DNA from: Leishmania infantum JPCM5
Lineage: Eukaryota > Euglenozoa > Kinetoplastea > Trypanosomatida > Trypanosomatidae
Length of the DNA stretch: 64,000 nt
Direction of reading: 5' to 3'
NCBI RefSeq assembly: GCF_000002875.2
Contig: NC_009399.2
Span: forward strand, 174,884 to 238,883
A program made the translations under genes and the position numbers. The notes below the pieces were generated by a model. That model made no database searches. It was not told the DNA's origin and was given only the letters and a program-made list of their open reading frames with translations. How positions within the stretch are numbered: the stretch's first letter is position 1; every line of letters starts with the position of its first letter. Below are positions 18,980 through 29,289 of the stretch, in pieces.

Positions 18980-20598
18980 GCGGGAAGTAGTGAGAAACAT
19001 GGGGAGGCGGTGGGGGCGTAAGGAGATGCGCCACATGAACAGGAGGGGCGGCAGCGCGCACCCACCCGGCGTAGTCTCTGGAGGAGAGAGCGAGGTGCCG
19101 AGGTGCTGAAAAATCGGCCTTGAGAGTGTCGATGCTCTGCGCCAATGAGCTCTGTCTCCGGGGCATGCTCAGGGGGCGGTTGGTGAGCTCTCTCCTCAGC
19201 CCCCCCCCCTCCCACTACCATCAGCACCGCCTCCGTCGCCCCTTCTCCCGCATGCTTGAAAGCAATGATGAGCTGTGCTGGCTTCTTCCTTTCTTGGCTT
19301 CTTCACTTGCTCCTCTCCTACCCCATGCGTTGTATGTGTACGCAACGTCACATACGCCACCACCGGTCGTTAAAACACTCCTTCGCCAGCCTTGCACAAG
19401 CGTGCTTGTGGTGCTGGGGAGAAGATCGGAAAGAGGGAGAGAGAGAGAGAGACAGCTCACGCACGCACGGGCACTGCCCAGAGGCGAAGCATCGATGGTC
19501 CTATACTCTCTTCGGCCTGCGTTGGCGAACGTTGTGCGGAGAGCATTTTTGTTGCTCCATTTGCACAGCACTTTCCTTCTCCGATGAGCAAATCTTTACG
19601 TCGGCGCCCCCAACGGCAGTGCACTCCCCTCTGCCCTCACTCCACGGCTACACGAAGAATCACTGAAACGAAAACCCCACGCGCACGCACGCACACACGC
19701 ACGCACGCAGAAGTCAAGAGAGGGCGTTACAAGGGCACGGTGCGTGGAAGACAATGACGGGCGCACGCGGTGTAGAAGGGCAGGCGATGTGAAGTCGGCG
19801 CCAGTGTGGAGAAAGCTCCCTCCTCCCTCTTCCTCTTCCTCTTCCTCTTCGCTGTTCGCCTTCCGCTATGGAGGCCAATACACGCGCGCGAGACGGTGAT
19901 GCTGTCGAGTTGTGTATTCGTGTTGGCGTGCCTGCTTGACTTGTTCGATCACGCCGGTGAATCGCCTTTCTCTTACCCACCCTCCTCGCTTTCTCTCTGT
20001 CTCTCTGTCTGGAGCTCGCCGTGGCGCTTCGACACGTCATGGCTGAGGTCTCCCAGCCTCACTGTGGTGCGTAGACACGGGCGAACAAGCGACTCGGCCG
20101 AAGAGGCACACGCACGAGTACATGCTGGTGGTCGTGAGTGTGTAGGGGGTGTGGGGATGCTTTTCTCTTCTCCCTGTCTCTCCCCCTTCTCTTCCTCGCG
20201 CCTTCATCAGGCCGTACCTTATGGTGTAGCGTCTTGCTTTCTTTGCGTCCCCCCTCCCTTCCTGTAGAATTTCCGTCATTCTTTCGTGTTCTTCTCGTGC
20301 ATGCAGTTGCTGCGGTGCATGCGCATCCTCCCACCACCCCTTATCTATTCATTGTCACGTTCTTCCATCGTTTTCAACCGCTGCGCGCATGTGTGTGCCC
20401 TCGCCCCCCTCTCCGCCTACCCCACGCACCCGCATCCGCCAACCGCCCTCCTCCATTTTTGCATGGCCGAGTGTGGTCGGTCGATCGGTCGGTCTCTCTG
20501 TGTGTGAATGCGCTCGCCTGTGGTCCGTAGAGCGGCGTCTTGTATGGGGAGCTGTGATGTGCCCGCGTGTCGCTCGCGCTTTTTCTTCCGCTTAGGTT

Positions 20599-20620
20599 AC
20601 CTGCACGCACACGTGCAGGT
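20599..20620 (+). repeat. Short perfect hairpin in the 3.3 kb spacer
   Basis: ACCTGCACG, 4-nt loop CACA, then the exact complement CGTGCAGGT. Too short to call an RNA gene. Confidence 0.8.
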
Positions 20621-22127
20621 ATGCGGTGAGCACTCGTAATGGCTCGTCTTCTCTTTTATGCCTTGTTCTTCTTGCTGGCTCGCTCTGCGCGCATGGGGGG
20701 AGGGGGGCAGAGCCTCGGCGTCTGTGTGTGCGTGCGTGTCTGCGTACGTGCATCACTACCCTTCTCTGTCGCTCTGTCTCGGATGCTTCCGGTGCCTCCT
20801 CCCTGCCCGATATATCAGCACCGAAAGCACATCTCTCGTATCAGCTTCTTCGCAGCTGTAATCATCGACACACACGCGCCATCCTCTGCCATGACGAAAT
20901 TGCCCATAGGATGAAAGGCAAGAGAGGGAGGGCGAGGCCGGCGAGCGTTGAAAGGGGGGCACGCTCGGACCTTCTCCTCACTCGCTGGGCCGTCCTGAAC
21001 TCGTGTGGCCCTGCCCCCTCCCACCCGTCTTGTTTTATGACAGCAAGGCACTCGCGCGGGTGTCGCTCGGACGGAGTGCGAGAGCGGGCATGTACACCAG
21101 CGCGCCAGACCACCCTCCCTTCCTACCCGTTTACACACACCCACTACAGCGGCTGTCTCGCAACGGTGAGTGCGCTGCTACGCGGCACAAGGTTTGTAGA
21201 AGCGCCTTCGATGATCTCTCTCTCCTAGCCTCTCGCCCCCCCGCCCCTTCTCTCTCCTGACCCCTCACCGCGTGCATGTCGAATGTACGAAGAGTCCGCT
21301 CACGTGTGCGAGCAGATAGGTTTTCACGAACACGCCACACGAGTGCACCCACCAAACACGGGAGAGAATGGGAAAGGCCTCACACGCACTCGGAGGCTCT
21401 CGACCAACCCACAGCAACGGCTGCATAAGCGTCTCGGCTCACTCGCTGGCATCTCCTCCCCCTCCCTCCTGCCCTGGCCCGACCCCCTTCACCCCCCCCA
21501 CCACACTATTCAACTCCGCCCCAACCCATACACGCATCTCTCCGCTCTCTTGGCCTCTCCTCAGCCGCCACCTGTTCCTTGAGCATCCCGTCAGGCGTGC
21601 ACACAACAGGGCGACTGGAGTGCGTGAACGGTCGTAGAAGGTGTCTGTGTGTGTGTCTCCGCAGGTACGCCAACTGCCCGCACGTCCCCCTTACATGTAG
21701 CACATTCTTCTCCCCAAAATCTCATCGACGTCTTCTAGGCAGCTCTCCCTACCTCACGCACCCACACACACACACTCTCCCCCCTACCACGTGAGTGCGT
21801 GCGTGTCTTTCGGCCCCCCCTCAGTTAACACCACCCCCTCAACCACTCAACACCGATCGACACGCTCGCCTCTCTCGCTCTGCTGGGCCATCCCTCCCTT
21901 CTTCCCTCCTCCCCCTCCCCTGCCTCCTCGGCACGCTGGCCTCTTTCTTTATCCTTCATTGCTTTCACCCCTTTCCTGTGTCTTCCTCCTTTTTCCTGCT
22001 TGCTCGACTGCCGGGGGTGGCTGTAAACGAGCGTGTGTGTGAGAGAGTTTTTGTGGGTGTCTGAGCGCCCCTCCCCGACCACCACCACCTTCACACGCGC
22101 AGCCACACGCATACCCTATCCCCTCGC

Positions 22128-22187
22128 TTCCCTCCCTCTCATCGGCCCTCCGTCTCTCCTGTCTTCGCTTCACCTTCCGCTGCACAG
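22128..22187 (+). promoter_or_regulatory. Spliced-leader acceptor candidate for the large membrane protein gene
   Basis: Almost pure pyrimidine stretch over 50 bases ending in CACAG, AG at 22186-22187, which leaves a 5' UTR of about 84 nt before ATG 22272. Confidence 0.65.
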
Positions 22188-22271
22188 ATTGTGACGGGAG
22201 CCGGCTGCACTGCCAGCTGTCACGTTCACGAAGACGTGTGCATACGTCTGCGACTGGGCCTCTGTGCCTTT

Positions 22272-25200
22272 ATGTGGAGACGGCCCTCTGCGATGCCGTC
22301 ATGCTCCGCCTCGGCTCGGTCCTCCCTGTCTCGCCGCCGCCTCATCGCGACCTCCCCCTCTTCATCATGCTCCGCGTCCTCCGCAGAATTCGATGATGGC
22401 GGCGATGCCGCCGGCAGTGCACCTGACAGCGAGGAAGCGCACTCGCCGCCACGTGCGTGCATGGACGGGTCTCCGACAGAGGTGGCGGATGGAGCAGAGA
22501 ATCTGGTAGCCGTCAAGGCTGCCGACAGTGCTGCCAATGTACGCGATAAGAGCGCCGACCATGGGCGAGGATGTGACGATGCTGCTGTGAAACCCATCCC
22601 GGCCAACTCCTTCTTCTCACGCCCGTCGTCCACGCCGGCGACAAGGACGGCACCACGGACTGACCACGTCGGCAGCCTCGATGACGACGAACTCCAACAG
22701 GTAGAAGCGCGGTCTGCAAACTCGCAGACTCATCACGGCTCGCTGATCTCTGCGTCGGCGAAGAAGGACCGCAGTGGCGGTGTATGTGCAGACGACGGCA
22801 ACGGCGGCGCAGAGGTGCGGCAAGGACAGCAGCTGAGCTCGCCCCTCATCACGTGCACAGAGCCCTCCTCCGACATCATGGGCGCCGTAGGCCTACTACG
22901 TCACCAGCACGTGCAGCACACCGCCGCACCGCCGTCATGCATCGCCCCTTCTGCTCCGTCGTCCCCCACATGCGGCTCACCTCCGCTGGTCCCGACCGAA
23001 GCTACAGAGCATCAACGGCAGCAGCAGCAACACATCGACAACACGGCACTACCGTCGGCGCTGGACGTCGTGCTTCCTCGCGCGCTCACCCAACGAGCTC
23101 CTTCGCTGCGGAGAGCCGCAAAGAACCAGCCACTGTCACCGTCCTCCTCGAGGCCGAGTGTGCCGGCAGCTGCACACCCACCTTTGCTCTCCAAGTCCAC
23201 TTCTCAGCCAGAAACACAGCACACGCGCTCGTCCTCGCCATCCTTGCGCAGCCCAACGCCGCTGGACCTCACGGCACCGCCGAAGCGTCGCCCAGCTCGC
23301 CGCAGCGACATGGTGGAGGGCGCGGAGGAGACGGGCGAAGTCGACGACCCGAGCGAAGACGACAATGTGGAGCGGCGAGGCAACGGATCTGCTGCTCCGC
23401 CCAAGTCCGATCAGCCCCAGCTGCTGTGCGCAGCGAAGAGTTGTCAGGGGGCACGGCAGAGGCCACGCAGGCTCAGCTTCAGTGAGTCATCAGCAGCGGC
23501 AACAGAGGACCACTTCGCCACCGCCTCCCAGGCAGAAGCCGGCGCACTTGACAAGGTCGGTGTGGCGCCATCGCCCTCGACCCCTCCTCCCGCTGTACAT
23601 TATTCCGGCGCCAACGCGTATGGAGCACAAGCTGAGGCACAGGAGGTCATCGCCGCGTCGGGCGAGTCGGAGCCCGAGCGTATAATCAGCACGCCAGGGG
23701 CTGATTATACGCTGGCATCAACGGCTTCCGTGACGGTGCCGCACACATCGCTCAAACCCACAGCAGCAGTCGTGGCGCAACAGCAGCTGCTGTCCTCCTC
23801 GCCGTCACGACACATTTCACATGAGCTCTTCCCCTCTCCAGAGCCTCTGAGGGACCTTGGGAGCCCTATGCGACTCCACGAACGGCAGCGGCCGTCGTCG
23901 CACCCGCTCGTGGGCACGGATGGCCACGCGCTGCCAGCACCAGTGTTCCTGCCTGACCCTCCTGCCACGGCAACGAGAGCAGCATCGTGCGCAGCGACAT
24001 CCGCCACAGTGAAGCCACTCTCTGGTAGACATGTAGAGCGATCACCGCAACATTTACAGCGGCAGCTGTCGTCAGCCGTGAGCCGGAGCATCCGCGGCGC
24101 AGACCGCAGTGGCGGTGGCAGTGCCGATGGCGCACCGCCATGTGTGCCGCAGGTGATTCCGACGCACGACAGCGTGTTCTTCCCTATGGGGACGGACGTG
24201 ATTGCACCCGTGGTGCTGCACTACCTCACCGTCGCCGGCTGGTCCACGACGGCGGGTGGGCGTGACTACTTCAGTCACCGGCGCCTGCGTGGAGGCGAGG
24301 TGGCGGGCCACACGGTGCGCTGGCTGCACACGGCGAAGCCACGCAACCAATTCGTTTTCCTTGTCGCGCCTGTGATAAACCGCAAAGAGGCGGCGGTCGA
24401 GTGCGGCAAAGACGCCGCGGCTGAACAGCGCCGGCGGTGCACACCGAGCAGCATCGCCGGCGCGTCTCCGACAGCAAGCGGAAGCGAAGGCGGTGGCGCC
24501 ACTGGGCCCGCACTCGACGTGCCGCCGAGCAGCGGTTCCAGCACAAAGGCCCACAGGACATGGAGCGGAACCACCCGCGCGACGACTATGAAAACGCGCT
24601 GGGGATGGAATATACCCGCTAAACGGCTACAAGCGCTCCGCGCACGCGTCTTCGGCGAAGCGCCGTGGTTCACCTACAGCACCAAAACGGTATGTGCGTG
24701 CAGTCTCATTGCCCAGGTCAACGACGACGACTCCCTCTCCGTCTCTGATGCGGCCACGCCGAGCGGCGACAGCCTTAGCGACCCCAGCAAGGACGACGGC
24801 GATGACGAGGATGAGGTTGCAGACAGCGTCAGTGGCAGCAGCTCTTGCAGCGATGACGCTTTCCAGCGTTCGCCACGCATACGGCGCTCAGCCCAATGTC
24901 TGTCTCCGTCCCTTCCAGAAGCGCGGATGTCAGGGGTGAGTGGTGGCAGTCTGCGCAAGGGCATCCCCCCGTACAGCATGTCACCAGCGCGCTTGGCACG
25001 GCAGTCCTCACAAAGCCCACCTGCAAGCGTGGCGAGTGCGGCATCTTCGCCCACAAGCTCGTCATCGCCATTGGTAGGGCTGGCGTTGCCATCGCCAGGT
25101 ATACAGCGAGCGACAACTCAGAATGCCTTACCGGTCATCGTCCCAGCTCGCAGCGCCACCCCTGTCGAACTGCGACGCAACAGCAGCAGCGCCGGGGGTG

Positions 25201-27800
25201 GCAGCGGCATCTACAGCAGCTACGTGTGGTCACCTGTCACAGGCACGGCGACTGCGGCGAGCATGGCCTCGCCGGTCACCCCGCGGCAGCCACTACAGTC
25301 GCTCGTTCCTGCAGCGGCGGCAGCGTCCTCGTCGGCGGCCGCGAGTACCGCACCGGCGTCCGTCGGCGTTGAGGTCGTGGTGGTGGCCCACGCCGATGTT
25401 ACGGCGATGGACTATGCCCCTCGGCTCACCTCGCATCGGCTTTCGATCGAGGCCAAAGCAGCTCACACGTACTTCTTCCCCTTGCTCAGCGATGCATTGG
25501 CGTACTACCAGTGCGAAGACGCGATGGGGCTCATGGAAGAGCAGTGGGCTGCCGGGGTGACGAGCCAGATTCCACGCTCACGTGCGGCGGCCCCGCGCTC
25601 CCAGCGGCAGCAGCACCCACGGCGGCAGTCCAGCTACCTGTCGGCAGCCGGTTTCGGCAGTGGAAGTCGCAACGCGAGCATGCGCACAGCACCGCTTCTG
25701 CACGAGGATGGCGACTCACCGAACCTCTTCTCATCTACCTCGCGGGAGCCGCCGAAAACGACAGCGGATGCGCACCGATGTCGCGAAGGTGTCTTCCGCG
25801 AGGCACAAACGCCTTGGCGAGGCACCTCCACTGCAGACAGCGCGCCGCACGCATTGTGTGGCAGCGAGGCGGGGAGCGATAGCACCGCCACCGGTACGAG
25901 TCTCTCCGGGACTCCTCTCGGACCGCATCGACACCATCAGCCGCCTCACGGCACACCCGCTCTCGTGCGCTCAGCAAAGTTGCCGCCGTCGCAGTCACTG
26001 AGTCTGTCAGATGCGCTGCGCAGCGCTCAGAGAATGGGAAGCGTCAGCTGCAGTAGTTCGCACGGCGGCGGCGGCCAGCTGGGCCTCAGCAGCAGCAGCA
26101 CCTTCAGGCCCCCGACGCTTCTCCCTCGCACCGCCGCAACCGCCCGCGTCACCCCTGCTTCAGCACCTTCGGCCCCTCGCCTTGTTCCCACCTCGCAGCC
26201 GCAGCTGTGCTGCCGGTCGACAGCGCAACCGCACCTGACGTCCTCGCATGGTGAGGTAGTTGTCAGCGTGTACACAGCCGACCCCGTCTTTAACACCGTG
26301 CTGCGCGAGCTGCTGGTGCCGGAGCCGGGCACACACCCGTACACGGTGAGTGTGGCGGAGCAGAAGCGGCTCCTTTCCATGGTCGAGGTGGGCATGCCGG
26401 CGTGGTGCGTCTTCTACAGCTCCACTGGCCTGCCGTACCGTCGTCTGTTTCGCCTTCTCTACTCGGGTCTCACCAACCTCTGGCCACTACTCTCGCTCGC
26501 AGTGGGGCTGTACGACTTGTACAAGCACCTACCGCAGCTGAAGCGGTTCATGGAGCACACGCTGGAGCCCATCACGCGGTGGATGGAGCAGCGCTTCACG
26601 ATCCGCGTCTCCGTCCTCGTCACGTATCTAATCTCTGTCGTTGTCACCATCTGCAGCAGCCTCAGCTCCTTCGTCTCCCAGTTTTACGTGGTGCAGCTCT
26701 TCTCTCTACCGATCGTGCAGCTCGTGCTGGCGCTGCTGAAGCTGCCCTTCGTGATCGCCTTCGACACGGTGTGGACTTTGGCGACGACCGTCCTCGGCAC
26801 GGTCGGCCTCGCGCTGCAGGTAGTGCGGATGGTGGTCATGGCACCGCTCGTGCTGGTGACGAACTTAGCGTCGCTGCGCGACACGTTTGGTGCCGCCGTG
26901 CCGATGGCCGTCGAGGGCACGTCGGTTTCGGTGAAGCAGTGGCGCGCGTGGGTTGAGTTCTGGCAAACCGTGGCGTCGCCCATGAAGAACGCGGCGCGGG
27001 CTTGGTGGGACTCGATGATGCACGTCAGCACCTCGGCCGCGCGGCGTGAGACGTCCATACGGCGGTGGACCTCGCCTAAGCTGGAGCAACTGGCAATGGT
27101 GTTGGGGGATGTGCAAGATTGTCTCACCATCAACGCACAGCTGTGGTGGACATATATTCTGCTGCCAGGCATCGAGCGCAAGGTGCTGCTGAGCGTGATG
27201 CTGGTGTACATGTATTGGCTGTTCTTGGGCATCTCCCCCGAGCTCTGGGATGAAGTCATCTACGCCTCCGGCGTGCGGCACCACCCGTCTCTCAGAAGAG
27301 GTCCATCGACGTCGGGGGTACAGAAAGAGACGCCGGCACCGTCCTCGCCTTTCCCAGCCACACCACCAGCCGACAGTCACGTGGATGCACAGTACAAGGC
27401 TGGCAGCATCGACACGCGCGACGGCGACAGATGTGCGTCGGTGTCGACTACATCTGTGGGTGGGGAGTGGAGCTTGTACGCCTACTTCCACACCCTTCTT
27501 CGAGATGCTGGGAGCCACGCGTCCCCCTCCTCCTCTTCCGCCGGCACGCGACCGCCGCCAGCGGTCTCCGCGGAGAAGTCCTCGAGCGCCGCTGGCGTCA
27601 GCGGCGTCCGTTCTCTCATCTTGCGCCCGGAGCCGCAGCAGACGTTTGCAGCCCTCGTGGCCGAGCTGCTGTTACCCAACATGGTACTGGAGCTCCTGCA
27701 TCACGTTCGCAGTGCGCTCGTGCTCGGCTGGTCCCGCGGTGTGTCGGCTGCGTCGCGCATGGCGGCGCGACGGCCCCGGCGAGACATGCAACAAGGGTAG
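22272..27800 (+). CDS. Large multi-pass membrane protein of unknown function (1842 aa)
   Basis: ATG 22272 (MWRRPSAMPS) follows a strong acceptor-like tract by 84 nt. Residues 1 to about 620 are disordered, Ser/Pro/Ala/Gln-rich. A globular segment begins at about 633 (DSVFFPMGTDVIAPVVLHYL, then VAGWSTTAGGRDYF, to about 710). An acidic Ser-rich linker and more disorder follow, then a second globular piece at about 1033-1095 (VEVVVVAHADVTAMDYAPRL to ALAYYQCEDAMG) and a third from 1325 (EVVVSVYTADPVFNTVLREL). The latter leads into a hydrophobic block at about 1444-1533 with three or four likely membrane spans, and a further span at 1637-1655 (LLSVMLVYMYWLFLGI). No enzymatic motif is seen. It is probably a kinetoplastid-specific integral membrane protein; function unknown. 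Confidence 0.8.
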   Translation: MWRRPSAMPSCSASARSSLSRRRLIATSPSSSCSASSAEFDDGGDAAGSAPDSEEAHSPPRACMDGSPTEVADGAENLVAVKAADSAANVRDKSADHGRGCDDAAVKPIPANSFFSRPSSTPATRTAPRTDHVGSLDDDELQQVEARSANSQTHHGSLISASAKKDRSGGVCADDGNGGAEVRQGQQLSSPLITCTEPSSDIMGAVGLLRHQHVQHTAAPPSCIAPSAPSSPTCGSPPLVPTEATEHQRQQQQHIDNTALPSALDVVLPRALTQRAPSLRRAAKNQPLSPSSSRPSVPAAAHPPLLSKSTSQPETQHTRSSSPSLRSPTPLDLTAPPKRRPARRSDMVEGAEETGEVDDPSEDDNVERRGNGSAAPPKSDQPQLLCAAKSCQGARQRPRRLSFSESSAAATEDHFATASQAEAGALDKVGVAPSPSTPPPAVHYSGANAYGAQAEAQEVIAASGESEPERIISTPGADYTLASTASVTVPHTSLKPTAAVVAQQQLLSSSPSRHISHELFPSPEPLRDLGSPMRLHERQRPSSHPLVGTDGHALPAPVFLPDPPATATRAASCAATSATVKPLSGRHVERSPQHLQRQLSSAVSRSIRGADRSGGGSADGAPPCVPQVIPTHDSVFFPMGTDVIAPVVLHYLTVAGWSTTAGGRDYFSHRRLRGGEVAGHTVRWLHTAKPRNQFVFLVAPVINRKEAAVECGKDAAAEQRRRCTPSSIAGASPTASGSEGGGATGPALDVPPSSGSSTKAHRTWSGTTRATTMKTRWGWNIPAKRLQALRARVFGEAPWFTYSTKTVCACSLIAQVNDDDSLSVSDAATPSGDSLSDPSKDDGDDEDEVADSVSGSSSCSDDAFQRSPRIRRSAQCLSPSLPEARMSGVSGGSLRKGIPPYSMSPARLARQSSQSPPASVASAASSPTSSSSPLVGLALPSPGIQRATTQNALPVIVPARSATPVELRRNSSSAGGGSGIYSSYVWSPVTGTATAASMASPVTPRQPLQSLVPAAAAASSSAAASTAPASVGVEVVVVAHADVTAMDYAPRLTSHRLSIEAKAAHTYFFPLLSDALAYYQCEDAMGLMEEQWAAGVTSQIPRSRAAAPRSQRQQHPRRQSSYLSAAGFGSGSRNASMRTAPLLHEDGDSPNLFSSTSREPPKTTADAHRCREGVFREAQTPWRGTSTADSAPHALCGSEAGSDSTATGTSLSGTPLGPHRHHQPPHGTPALVRSAKLPPSQSLSLSDALRSAQRMGSVSCSSSHGGGGQLGLSSSSTFRPPTLLPRTAATARVTPASAPSAPRLVPTSQPQLCCRSTAQPHLTSSHGEVVVSVYTADPVFNTVLRELLVPEPGTHPYTVSVAEQKRLLSMVEVGMPAWCVFYSSTGLPYRRLFRLLYSGLTNLWPLLSLAVGLYDLYKHLPQLKRFMEHTLEPITRWMEQRFTIRVSVLVTYLISVVVTICSSLSSFVSQFYVVQLFSLPIVQLVLALLKLPFVIAFDTVWTLATTVLGTVGLALQVVRMVVMAPLVLVTNLASLRDTFGAAVPMAVEGTSVSVKQWRAWVEFWQTVASPMKNAARAWWDSMMHVSTSAARRETSIRRWTSPKLEQLAMVLGDVQDCLTINAQLWWTYILLPGIERKVLLSVMLVYMYWLFLGISPELWDEVIYASGVRHHPSLRRGPSTSGVQKETPAPSSPFPATPPADSHVDAQYKAGSIDTRDGDRCASVSTTSVGGEWSLYAYFHTLLRDAGSHASPSSSSAGTRPPPAVSAEKSSSAAGVSGVRSLILRPEPQQTFAALVAELLLPNMVLELLHHVRSALVLGWSRGVSAASRMAARRPRRDMQQG
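23677..23713 (+). repeat. Perfect 14-bp inverted repeat within the membrane-protein gene
   Basis: AGCGTATAATCAGC, 9-nt spacer, then its exact reverse complement. It lies in a GC-rich disordered coding region but is itself A/T-rich. Confidence 0.9.
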
Positions 27801-28270
27801 TGGAGACCCCACAACACCCTTCCAGTGCTCGTGTGCAGATCCGCTGGATGCGGTCTGCCAAAAGAAGAACCACAGAGCTGCGGACGCGGCCGCCGCGTGA
27901 CGAGGTAGGTCACTCCACTCGTCGCGGACGAGCTGCCGCGCATCTGGCAAGGAGCCGTGACCGCCCAGTGGGGCCACATTGTCGGACGTGAAGCACAGCG
28001 TGCAGCAGCGGCGGTGGAAGAGGAGGCGCCGCAGGACAAAAAGACAGCGGCGAGCAACAAGCGCACGTGGAAGAGATGCGATTTCGACACATGCTGGGAC
28101 GAGAAGCAAGCAGGCGGGGGCGTGCGTTACTCGCAAGCAGACGCAGCGGCGCCGCTCGTTTTGGCCCCCTAACGTACAGTGAAGCTGTAAAACCGGAAGT
28201 CGCCGCCGAGGAGCATGCGGCGCGGCATACGCCTCTCCTCATATCTGCCAGCTGGGTGAGGGGCGATTTG

Positions 28271-28312
28271 TTGTGGCGGGCTGAGGTGCTGTTGTGGCGG
28301 GCTGAGGTGCTG
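28271..28312 (+). repeat. Two exact tandem copies of a 21-bp unit
   Basis: TTGTGGCGGGCTGAGGTGCTG occurs at 28271-28291 and again at 28292-28312 without change. Confidence 0.95.
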
Positions 28313-29202
28313 TAGTGTCGAGGACGACAGACGCTATGCGCGTCATGGCCACGCTGCCTCGTTCTGGCCCCAGATCCATGATTCTTGGCGCAGTCTGCCG
28401 CATTTTCGTTTTCTCTCCTCTGACTCTGGATGCATTCCCGGTGTGCTCGTGTGTGTATGTATGTGTGTGTGTGTGTGTGCCTCTCTCTCTCTCTGTCAAC
28501 TGGGCACATCTCCAGCATCGCGGAGGCTGGTGCCGCCACCGCCGCCGCCCTCAATACCCCATACCACGGCCCGCGTGTGCACGCGGTGAGTGCTCGCTCC
28601 ACCTCTGAGCATATGCGCATCGGTGTCGGTTCCAAGCTCTGCCATCAACGGCCTCCCATCAGCACGGATGTGCCGTGGCTCCCTCCCTGCCGTGAGCGCA
28701 CCCTACCGCCTAAAGCTCTGTACCTCTCCTCACGTCTACGTTTTCCTTGGCTCCAATTCCCTTGCCTCTCCGGCAACGTTCGCACGCCTATACATGCGCG
28801 CATGCGCACCAACGAGCGTGGCCCCGGACGCGTAGTGAAGCGCCGCTGCTTTGGTCTCTTGCTTCTTCGCTTGTTTTTGTTCGGGTCTTTCCGCTTGATC
28901 ACGACGACTCGTCAGGCACAAGTGCGTCTCCACAAGGTGCCTCCCGTCACGCCTGTAGATCTCCGTCCACCATCCACCACTGATCCCGTCCTCTGCACAC
29001 AGTGCGAACACCCTCTGCGTCCCTCAGGGCTCTCCCCCACCACCACCACCGGCTTTCGCAAGTCTGCACACGCGCGCCCTTTCACCGTGTGAGAGGAAGC
29101 GAGAGCTGGCGTCTGTCGTGCACACAGTCGTTCTGTCATTCGGGTGCGTGCGGTCCCCAACTCTCTGCCACCTGTGCATCTGCACGTGCTCGGCGTGCCG
29201 CA

Positions 29203-29227
29203 GCGCCCCTCCCCCTCTCTTTCGTAG
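29203..29227 (+). promoter_or_regulatory. Spliced-leader acceptor candidate for the ODAD3-like gene
   Basis: CCCCTCCCCCTCTCTTTCG followed by TAG; AG at 29226-29227, 62 nt before ATG 29290. Confidence 0.65.
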
Positions 29228-29289
29228 CCGTGGACGCACACCAACGCGGCTGACGCCCACCGCTCCTTCGTACCTACGTGTTGGCCGGG

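Larger units (their letters stand above)
18980..22271 (+). other. 3.3 kb spacer without a convincing gene
   Basis: The largest gene-free stretch of the window. It holds CT, CA and GT repeats: TTCCTC repeats at 19828-19850, AG-rich at 19436-19452, CG/CA-rich at 19680-19708. There is one 9-bp hairpin at 20599-20620. Candidate frames up to about 200 codons are compositionally biased and lack ATG or domain signals. The last ~60 bases form a good acceptor tract for the next gene. It probably represents the long ISP3 3' UTR, spacer and a short 5' UTR. Confidence 0.6.
27801..29289 (+). other. Intergenic spacer with an unusual GC-rich first 500 bp
   Basis: From 27801 to about 28320 the sequence is GC-rich, purine-balanced and not low-complexity, unlike other spacers here. 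It ends in a 21-bp tandem duplication. Its size and place after a stop codon would fit a degenerate retroposon, but I see no match to the elements at 43.7 and 63.8 kb. The rest is normal spacer: (TG)n at 28455-28479, CT repeats, and an acceptor-like tract ending in AG at 29226-29227. Confidence 0.5.

Noticed and set aside
20626..21228. 200-codon + strand frame in the 3.3 kb spacer
   Set aside because: Begins with GTG, Cys/Arg/Ser-rich random-looking translation, no domain; ordinary spacer composition.
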